Positions 1-4,823 of a DNA stretch of 8,379 nt are shown here, piece after piece (positions within the stretch are counted from its first letter, which is position 1; each line of letters begins with the position of its first letter). Below the pieces are notes generated by a model, which worked only from the letters and a program-made list of their open reading frames with translations, made no database searches and was not told where the DNA came from. The stretch comes from JBGPYB01 sp041493035 (lineage in GTDB: Bacteria; Acidobacteriota; Vicinamibacteria; Fen-336): the NCBI GenBank assembly GCA_041493035.1, contig JBGPYB010000188.1, positions 1 through 8,379 on the forward strand, given 5' to 3'. A program made the translations under genes and the position numbers.

Positions 1-1169
1 AGCTTCCGCGAGCCTTTGAGGCGCGCGCCGAACGAATCGACGAAGCCGAATGAGCCGCTTTCGAGCCGGAGCACGGCGATGTCGGCCGGAGCGCCCACCG
101 ACAGATGCCCCAGCTCTTCGTGTTTGATCTCCCGCGCCGGGTTCCAGGTGGAGCGCCGCACAATATCCTCCAGCGAGAGGCCCGCGGCCATCAACTTGCT
201 CATCACGTTGGGCAGGTCCTTCATGCCGGTGTTCATGCTGCCGATGTGCAGGTCGGTGGAGAGGGAGTCCGGCAGGAACCCCTCCTTGATCGCCGGCACG
301 GCGATGCGCCACGCGAAACTGCCGCCTCCGTGGCCGACATCGAATAGGACGCCGCGCTTCCGGCCCTCAAAGAGGCCCGGGTTCACGCGGCCCGACGCGT
401 CTTGTTCGCCGCGGAGCCCCGAGTACACATGGGTGTAGATGTCGCCGGGCCGCAGCTTCCGGGTCAGAAGCTCGGCCAGCGGCCGTTCGGCCCGGTTCGC
501 TCCGAAGTCGACCATTACCGGGATGTTCGCCTTCGTTCCCGCTTCGACGGCCCGTTCCACGGGAGCCCAATCGGGGCCCTCGTAGTGCGCGGTCTTGACG
601 CCGACGATCAACCCCGGGTGCTTGAGGGCCATCTCGGCTGTGGGAGCCGCCTCCATGTCGGCCAGGTTCTGCTCGAAGGCGCCGCCGCGCATGCCGTTGC
701 CGACGATGTTGAGGAACGCGAGGACACGCGTCCTCGAGCGCTCGATGACGCGCTGGTGGAAGTCCTCGAAGTTGCGCCAGCCGGCGCAGCCGGCATCGGC
801 CACGGTGGTGACGCCGGCGCGCAGCGTGAAGCCATCGGGGTAGAGGCTGTTGTCGCCGGCATAGGAGTCCTTCTCGCCCGTGCCCGCGAACACGTGGACG
901 TGGATGTCCACGAGACCGGGCGTCACGTAGAGCCCCGAGACGTCGACCGTCTTGAAGGCAAGGACCGGGTCGATCCGCGCCTCGACCGCCGCGACCTTGC
1001 CTCCGGCGATGGCGACGTCGCGAGCGGCGCTCAGGCCGTTCTTGGGGTCGATGACGTGGCCGCCCCGCAAGAGCAGGTCGTACTTCGGTTCAGCCTGCGC
1101 CGAGACCGCGAGGCCCATGACGGTGACGACCGCCCCAACCAGGAGCCCGACCCGTTCACGCTTTCCCAT
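1..1169 (-). CDS. Exported amidohydrolase/deacetylase-family metallohydrolase (C-terminus cut by window edge)
   Basis: I translated this by hand from ATG at 1169; 389 complete codons are open to the left edge, so only a short C-terminal piece should be missing (the family is usually about 370-420 residues). Residues 1-26 form a Sec signal peptide (positive start, hydrophobic core, cleavage near VSAQA-E). The rest is a TIM-barrel amidohydrolase of the COG3964 type: PGLVDIHVHVF (H90, H92 metal ligands), GVKTAHY (K192, the likely carboxylated bridging lysine), GDIYTHVYSG (H247), FDVGHGGGSF (H280) and LSTDLHIGS (D306, the strand-8 aspartate). Where characterised relatives have a metal-ligand histidine (PLMVHIG), this protein reads PVMVDFG with D221. 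Family members hydrolyse N-acetyl or ring amide bonds, and are often encoded next to SelA-like PLP enzymes, as here. The start overlaps the upstream gene's last codons by 14 bp and has a strong SD, implying coupled translation. The family is well supported; the substrate is unknown. Confidence 0.92.
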   Translation of the reverse strand, partial: MGKRERVGLLVGAVVTVMGLAVSAQAEPKYDLLLRGGHVIDPKNGLSAARDVAIAGGKVAAVEARIDPVLAFKTVDVSGLYVTPGLVDIHVHVFAGTGEKDSYAGDNSLYPDGFTLRAGVTTVADAGCAGWRNFEDFHQRVIERSRTRVLAFLNIVGNGMRGGAFEQNLADMEAAPTAEMALKHPGLIVGVKTAHYEGPDWAPVERAVEAGTKANIPVMVDFGANRAERPLAELLTRKLRPGDIYTHVYSGLRGEQDASGRVNPGLFEGRKRGVLFDVGHGGGSFAWRIAVPAIKEGFLPDSLSTDLHIGSMNTGMKDLPNVMSKLMAAGLSLEDIVRRSTWNPAREIKHEELGHLSVGAPADIAVLRLESGSFGFVDSFGARLKGSRK

Positions 1170-2766
1170 GGGCTCGCCTCCTGGCGGTCCAGCGGGCCGC
1201 CCGGTACTCGCCCATGTCGAGTGTGCCGGCCAGCTCGTCGCCGGTCACTCGACCGGAGAAGGCGAAGCCGAGGGCATCGCCGTGTTCCTCGTCCCAATGG
1301 CTCCGGATGACGACCGCGTCACCGTTGATCGTCCCTGACAGATCACGCGTCACGAAGTCTCCCTGGTGGGCCCCGTCCAGATCGTTGCCCCGCTGTCGTA
1401 TGTGAAGCGTGTGGTTCGAGGTGCTCGCCGCGTACTCGATGTGAACATCCCATTGTCCGGTGATGTCGGCCGCCGGGGCCGCCGTGGGCGTGGCTTCCTT
1501 GCTCGGAGGGCTCGTGAGAACGGTTACGAGGCGGTCGGCGATGATCTTTTCTTCGCCGGGCATCAGCATGTAGGGCGTGACCGAAACGCCCGTCCCTGCG
1601 CCTGGCTTGTCGCCGGCGGAGAAGAGGGCCACGCGGGGGTCGGTGTCGAAGAGATGACGAGCCACGGCCGCGCCGTCGATCCCGAATCGCGCCGCGTCCC
1701 ATCGGACGTCGAGGGACGGAGTGCGGTTCGAGAGCCCGACCGGTTGGACGACCGATGTCGTCACACCGGCGACTGTCGAGACGCGCTTGGCGATCGAGTC
1801 GAGCCATGCGTTCCATCGGGTCCACTCGGCGGTATGGTCCCGCTTGGTCCACATCTCCACGGCCGTGAGCATCCCGATGGCTTCCTCTTTTCCGACCTTC
1901 ATCGCGCGGCCGGACCCGTGATGGGGCGCGCTCGAGACCCAGGCGGCGCGAACCAGGTCCTTGCGGCCGAGGAGCAGGCCGGCGGACTGGGGGCCGCGGA
2001 GGCACTTGCCGCCGCTGTAGGCCACGAGGGTCGCGCCCGCCTGGAGGTGGACGTTGGGGACCGTCAGGATCTCGGCCGCGGCGTCGACGAGGACCGGGAC
2101 CCCCTTGGCCTGGGCCATAGCGCAGATCGCTCTGGTGTTGAGCGGCCCTTCGTCGGCGTTGGGCCCGGCCAGGATGTACACGAGGGCGGTGCGCGGGCCG
2201 AAGGCCGCCTCGAGCTCCCCGGCTGTACCGACTTCGATCACCCGCAGGCCGACCGATCGCACCGCCGCGTCGTAGACGTTGCGGGAGTGCTTGGGAATGA
2301 TCGCCTCGTCCCTGGGAAAGCCCGCGAGGTTCGGGATGCGAACGTGAAGGTCCGGATTGCCGCCGGCCACGCAGGCCGCGCTCGCGTGGGTGAGCGCCGC
2401 CGAGCAGCCGGACGCGACCAGCCCCCACTCGGCGCCCGTGAGGGTCGCGAGGCGCGCGCCGATGGCGTCGGCAAGCTCGTCCAGGTGGACGTAGTGCTGA
2501 GCCGCCGCCGTCATGGCCGCGCGCACCTCGGGGAGCATGAGCGAGCCGCTGATGATCGTGTACGTGCCCCGCCCATTGATGAGCGGTCGCACGCCGATCG
2601 ATTGGTAAACTTCGGGCCCGCTGGGAAGGCCGGTCGCGGCCTTGGCCGCGGCGGCCCCCGGCTCGGCTCGCAGGGAGGCCGGCAGAGCCAAGAATCCCCC
2701 TACGAGGCCACCTCGGCGGAACATCTCCCGGCGACTGATTCCTTCAGTGCTCGTCCTCGTCGTCAT
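1156..2766 (-). CDS. Tat-exported SelA/D-glucosaminate ammonia-lyase-like PLP enzyme with C-terminal beta domain
   Basis: This is a 536-residue protein. Residues 11-16 (SRREMF) plus the hydrophobic stretch GGLVGGFLALPA form a Tat signal, with cleavage likely near LRA-EP (about 34-36). Residues about 52-420 are a fold-type I PLP domain of the SelA-like/D-glucosaminate-6-phosphate ammonia-lyase family (COG1921): VASGCSAALTHA (118-129), PVLVDAAAE with D228 as the likely pyridine-nitrogen aspartate, and YSGGKCLRGPQ with K254 as the Schiff-base lysine. Relatives eliminate ammonia from 2-amino-2-deoxy sugar acids to give 2-keto-3-deoxy acids. After a Pro/Ala-rich linker (421-432), residues about 434-530 form a separate beta-strand-rich domain opening with ITGQWDVHIEY, resembling small lipocalin-like barrels; core family members end before this point. 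Tat export would suit a cofactor enzyme that folds in the cytoplasm. It is the first gene of a two-gene unit with the amidohydrolase. SD motifs precede the ATG. The family is secure; the substrate is inferred. Confidence 0.9.
   Translation of the reverse strand: MTTRTSTEGISRREMFRRGGLVGGFLALPASLRAEPGAAAAKAATGLPSGPEVYQSIGVRPLINGRGTYTIISGSLMLPEVRAAMTAAAQHYVHLDELADAIGARLATLTGAEWGLVASGCSAALTHASAACVAGGNPDLHVRIPNLAGFPRDEAIIPKHSRNVYDAAVRSVGLRVIEVGTAGELEAAFGPRTALVYILAGPNADEGPLNTRAICAMAQAKGVPVLVDAAAEILTVPNVHLQAGATLVAYSGGKCLRGPQSAGLLLGRKDLVRAAWVSSAPHHGSGRAMKVGKEEAIGMLTAVEMWTKRDHTAEWTRWNAWLDSIAKRVSTVAGVTTSVVQPVGLSNRTPSLDVRWDAARFGIDGAAVARHLFDTDPRVALFSAGDKPGAGTGVSVTPYMLMPGEEKIIADRLVTVLTSPPSKEATPTAAPAADITGQWDVHIEYAASTSNHTLHIRQRGNDLDGAHQGDFVTRDLSGTINGDAVVIRSHWDEEHGDALGFAFSGRVTGDELAGTLDMGEYRAARWTARRRAHGKA
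1177..1182 (-). promoter_or_regulatory. Shine-Dalgarno AGGAGG for the amidohydrolase gene
   Basis: On the minus strand AGGAGG lies 7 nt before the ATG at 1169, inside the last codons of the upstream PLP-enzyme gene. It fixes the amidohydrolase start and supports coupled translation of the two genes. Confidence 0.8.
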
Positions 2767-2771
2767 CAGGG

Positions 2772-2782
2772 CTCCTCTCCTT
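2772..2782 (-). promoter_or_regulatory. Double Shine-Dalgarno for the PLP-enzyme gene
   Basis: Reading the minus strand, AAGGAG and then AGGAG occur 10 and 5 nt before the ATG at 2766. This supports that start, which also places the Tat motif properly at residues 11-16. Confidence 0.7.
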
Positions 2783-2795
2783 TGCGAGATGCGGG

Positions 2796-2801
2796 ATCAT
2801 A
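2796..2801 (-). promoter_or_regulatory. Candidate -10 box (TATGAT) for the PLP enzyme-amidohydrolase unit
   Basis: On the minus strand TATGAT lies 29 nt before the ATG. Transcription starting 6-8 nt downstream would leave a short leader of about 22 nt that just contains the double SD. The lack of a recognisable -35 element limits confidence. Confidence 0.4.
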
Positions 2802-2818
2802 CGCCTCTCCGTCCCGAG

Positions 2819-2824
2819 TATGAT
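2819..2824 (+). promoter_or_regulatory. Candidate -10 box (TATGAT) for the BASS gene, possibly leaderless
   Basis: TATGAT ends 8 nt before the ATG at 2833. With the usual 6-8 nt from -10 box to start site, transcription would begin at or next to the A of ATG. No Shine-Dalgarno sequence precedes this ATG, which fits a leaderless transcript. No -35 match is seen. Confidence 0.4.
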
Positions 2825-2832
2825 GGGCGCCC

Positions 2833-3975
2833 ATGAGTCAGCCCTCTGCCGCGAATCGCGGCCTTGCCTTGGCCGGCTCCCTTTTGCTCCTCGCGGGTCT
2901 CGCCGGAGGCCTCCTGGGCATTCGCCCCCTCCTGGCCGCCGGCCTCGTGGGCGGTCTTGCCTCGGTGGCTCTGTCGCTGCGGCGGAACGCCTCCCTCTCG
3001 GGCTACGCGTTTACGCTATGGGTACTGACCTTCGTGGCCGCGTCGATGACGTACCCCGAGGCCTTTCGCACCTGGGGCGGATATCCTCTCTCGAACCTGA
3101 TCGTCCCGCTCATCCAGATCATCATGTTCGGGATGGGGACCCACCTGAGCCTGCGCGATTTTACCCGGGTGCTCTCGATGCCTTGGCCGGTCCTGATCGG
3201 CTTCGTCCTGCATTTTCTCGTCATGCCCCTTTCCGGGTGGGCGGTGGCGCACCTCTTCGGCTTCGAAGGTGCTCTGGCTGCGGGCGTGATCCTCGTCGGA
3301 GCGGCTCCGAGTGGTGTGGCCTCCAACGTCATCACTTACCTGGCGGGGGGCAACGTGGCTCTGTCGGTGACCATCACGGCCTGCTCGACGCTGGCTGCTC
3401 CCATCATGACCCCGCTGGCCGTGAAGCTGCTCGCGGGACAGTACGTGGCCGTGAGCTTCGTGGAGATGATGATTTCCATCATCAAGATCATCATCGTGCC
3501 GATCGCAGTGGGGCTCGTGGTGAACCGCGTCCTCCGCGGGCGCGGATCCTGGATGGAGCGGGCCCTGCCCATCGTCTCCATGGGCGGCATCTGCTTCATC
3601 ATCTCCATCATCACCGCGCTCTCGCGTGACAAGCTGCTCCAGGTGGGCTTTGCACTGATCGCGGCGGTGGCGATCCACAACGGGGTCGGGTACCTGCTGG
3701 GCTATTGGGGATCGCGGCTGGCCGGCCTCGCCGAAGCGGACTGTCGCACGGTCGCGATCGAAGTGGGAATGCAGAACGCGGGGATGGCGTCGGGGCTGGC
3801 TATCTCGGTTCTGAAGAGCGCCGAGGCGGCCCTGGCACCCGCGATTTTCGGGCCGTGGATGAACGTCTCGGGCTCGCTCCTGGCTTCCTGGTGGCGGGCC
3901 CGGCCCGTGTCCGGAGTCAGTTCCGCGGGTGGGTCTTCTTCCACTCCTCGAACACCTTCTCCACCTCGGGGCTGA
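2833..3975 (+). CDS. Bile acid:sodium symporter (BASS) family transporter
   Basis: This is a 380-residue inner-membrane protein with about ten hydrophobic segments. Residues 11-50 add two helices (GSLLLLAGLAGGLLGI and following), and 58-360 form the core domain. Hallmarks are FGMGTHLSLRDF (99-110), GAAPSGVASNVITYLAGG (156-173) and the EVGMQN motif (310-315). E310, Q314, Q95, S164 and N165 match the positions that bind two sodium ions in structurally known bacterial BASS proteins, so sodium coupling looks intact. Family members import bile acids, pyruvate, pantoate-like and other organic anions, so the name says little about the substrate; the enzyme neighbours suggest a sugar-derived acid or 2-oxo acid (inference). 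The start at 2833 has no SD but sits just after a -10-like box. The last 20 or so residues (from about 360, rich in Ser, Pro and Gly) are read from DNA antisense to the RraA-like gene and look unlike a family C-terminus. Confidence 0.9.
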   Translation: MSQPSAANRGLALAGSLLLLAGLAGGLLGIRPLLAAGLVGGLASVALSLRRNASLSGYAFTLWVLTFVAASMTYPEAFRTWGGYPLSNLIVPLIQIIMFGMGTHLSLRDFTRVLSMPWPVLIGFVLHFLVMPLSGWAVAHLFGFEGALAAGVILVGAAPSGVASNVITYLAGGNVALSVTITACSTLAAPIMTPLAVKLLAGQYVAVSFVEMMISIIKIIIVPIAVGLVVNRVLRGRGSWMERALPIVSMGGICFIISIITALSRDKLLQVGFALIAAVAIHNGVGYLLGYWGSRLAGLAEADCRTVAIEVGMQNAGMASGLAISVLKSAEAALAPAIFGPWMNVSGSLLASWWRARPVSGVSSAGGSSSTPRTPSPPRG

Positions 3976-4810
3976 GCTTCGGGTAGACGTCGCGGGCCCG
4001 ATATTTCGTCCCGCTGATCATCTCGCGCTTGAAGTCCTCGATGTAGGCGGTGTCCTCGGCGGACTTGATCATGTCGTCGGCGAGCTGGGGCGGGAAAAAG
4101 AGCACGCCGGACTCGTCTCCGATCACGACGTCGCCGGGCAGGACGGTCACCGTCTTGATGCGCACGGCCGTGTTCCACTCGACCCCCACCTGATCGGCCA
4201 TGTACGAGGCATGGGCGCCGGTGTAGTAGACCGGGAAGTCCTTCCAGGGAAGGAACTCGTTCAGATCGCGCAGGCCGCCGTCGATCACCACGCCCACCGC
4301 CCCGCGGGACTTGATGCCCAGGCCGGTCACGTCTCCCATGAACGTGGCGTGGTCCACCATGCCGCCGAGCTCGACGACGAGGACGTCACCGGGGCGAGCG
4401 TCCTCGCCGGCCCGGATGTTGTACTGGAAGTCCCAGTCTCCCTCCTTCCCGAGGGTCTTCACGGCCTCCAACAAGTCGGGACGAACGGGAAGGTATCGCA
4501 TCGTCAGGGCTCGGCCGATCAGCTTCACTCCCGGTTGCGTGAGCTTCATGTCGGCCACGAAGCAGTGGTTGTACTCCTTGCCGTGGAGCGCTCCCCATAC
4601 GGCCTCGATGGGGACCTTCTTGAGGCGCGCCAGCTGCGCGTCGGTCACGCGTGTCCGGGCGGGCCGGAGCACGTCCATGACCGCGCTGAAGGTGTCGCGG
4701 GAGGCGCGGATGCCCGGAGGCGCGGATGCCTGGTCGGCGGCGAAGAGGCCGGATGGCGCCATCGTCGCCAGGAAGGAGAGCGTGACGACCGCGAGAGGCT
4801 TGCAACCCAT
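3917..4810 (-). CDS. Secreted RraA-like protein (HMG/CHA aldolase or oxaloacetate-decarboxylase type)
   Basis: From ATG at 4810 this encodes 297 residues. Residues 1-24 are a Sec signal peptide (MGCKPLAV..., hydrophobic core, cleavage near GLFA-A). Residues about 55-260 are the RraA/4-hydroxy-4-methyl-2-oxoglutarate aldolase fold: MGDVTGLGIKSRGAVGVVID (158-177) followed by GGLRD, with R181 and D182 as the conserved substrate/metal pair, and LPGDVVIGDESGVLFFP (224-240). RraA itself is a cytoplasmic RNase E inhibitor of about 160 residues, while metal-dependent relatives cleave 2-oxo-4-hydroxy diacids to pyruvate or decarboxylate oxaloacetate; conservation of the GGxRD site favours enzymatic activity. 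A C-terminal helical tail (261-297) is extra. I rejected a farther start in the same frame (5350) because it lies inside the upstream gene. The SD is fused to the upstream stop codon. The gene converges with the BASS gene and overlaps it by 59 bp. Its role in a sugar-acid pathway is inferred. Confidence 0.9.
   Translation of the reverse strand: MGCKPLAVVTLSFLATMAPSGLFAADQASAPPGIRASRDTFSAVMDVLRPARTRVTDAQLARLKKVPIEAVWGALHGKEYNHCFVADMKLTQPGVKLIGRALTMRYLPVRPDLLEAVKTLGKEGDWDFQYNIRAGEDARPGDVLVVELGGMVDHATFMGDVTGLGIKSRGAVGVVIDGGLRDLNEFLPWKDFPVYYTGAHASYMADQVGVEWNTAVRIKTVTVLPGDVVIGDESGVLFFPPQLADDMIKSAEDTAYIEDFKREMISGTKYRARDVYPKLSPEVEKVFEEWKKTHPRN
4700..4730. repeat. Two direct 15-bp copies at a 16-bp period inside the RraA-like gene
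   Basis: GGAGGCGCGGATGCC occurs at 4700-4714 and again at 4716-4730. Because the period is 16, the two copies are read in different frames (APPGI against ASR-type peptide). They fall in the linker just after the signal peptide, where sequence constraint is low. This looks like a small tandem duplication; nothing points to a function. Confidence 0.75.
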
Positions 4811-4818
4811 GGTCTTCG

Positions 4819-4823
4819 CTCCT
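4819..4823 (-). promoter_or_regulatory. Shine-Dalgarno AGGAG for the RraA-like gene, fused to the upstream stop codon
   Basis: On the minus strand the TAG stop of the enolase-superfamily gene (4824-4822) runs into AGGAG, which lies 8 nt before the ATG at 4810. This decides the start and lets terminating ribosomes reload on the next gene. Confidence 0.75.

Larger units (their letters stand above)
2796..2824. repeat. Inverted repeat ATCATAC-N15-GTATGAT, candidate operator
   Basis: The arms at 2796-2802 and 2818-2824 are perfect 7-bp complements, and their centres are 22 bp apart, about two helical turns. Symmetry stops at both ends: the outer flanks are G on both sides. It sits centrally in the divergent promoter region. 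The wide spacer is not typical of a compact LacI-type operator with a central CG, so the LacI-family protein encoded nearby may not be its ligand. It could be a coincidence of two -10 boxes. Confidence 0.5.
2767..2832. promoter_or_regulatory. Divergent intergenic control region between the PLP enzyme and the BASS transporter
   Basis: These 66 bp separate two divergent starts, so they should hold both promoters and any shared operator. They contain two TATGAT hexamers in opposite orientation that form the arms of an inverted repeat, the PLP-gene SD, and an 8-bp palindrome (GGGCGCCC, 2825-2832) directly before the transporter ATG. No convincing TTGACA-like -35 box is visible on either strand at 16-18 bp spacing, which suggests activator dependence or a weak basal promoter. 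Everything beyond the motifs themselves is inferred. Confidence 0.6.

Noticed and set aside
1366..2823. Long plus-strand open frame (485 codons)
   Set aside because: It is antisense to the PLP-enzyme gene, has no recognisable motifs and an Arg/Gly/Asp-rich composition typical of opposite-strand reading in GC-rich DNA, while the minus strand encodes a clear conserved protein.
2796..2824. Inverted repeat as the operator of the LacI-family protein
   Set aside because: LacI-family operators usually have near-contiguous half-sites around a central CG, whereas this repeat has a 15-bp spacer. I kept it as a candidate site for an unspecified regulator.
3895..3907. GC-rich hairpin (CGGGCC/GGCCCG) as a terminator for the convergent genes
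   Set aside because: The full stem leaves a 1-nt loop, a feasible fold has only 4 bp, no T-run follows on either strand, and it lies within the transporter's coding sequence.
2833..3975. A bile-acid transport role taken from the transporter's family name
   Set aside because: The BASS family moves many organic anions, and nothing nearby relates to bile acids.
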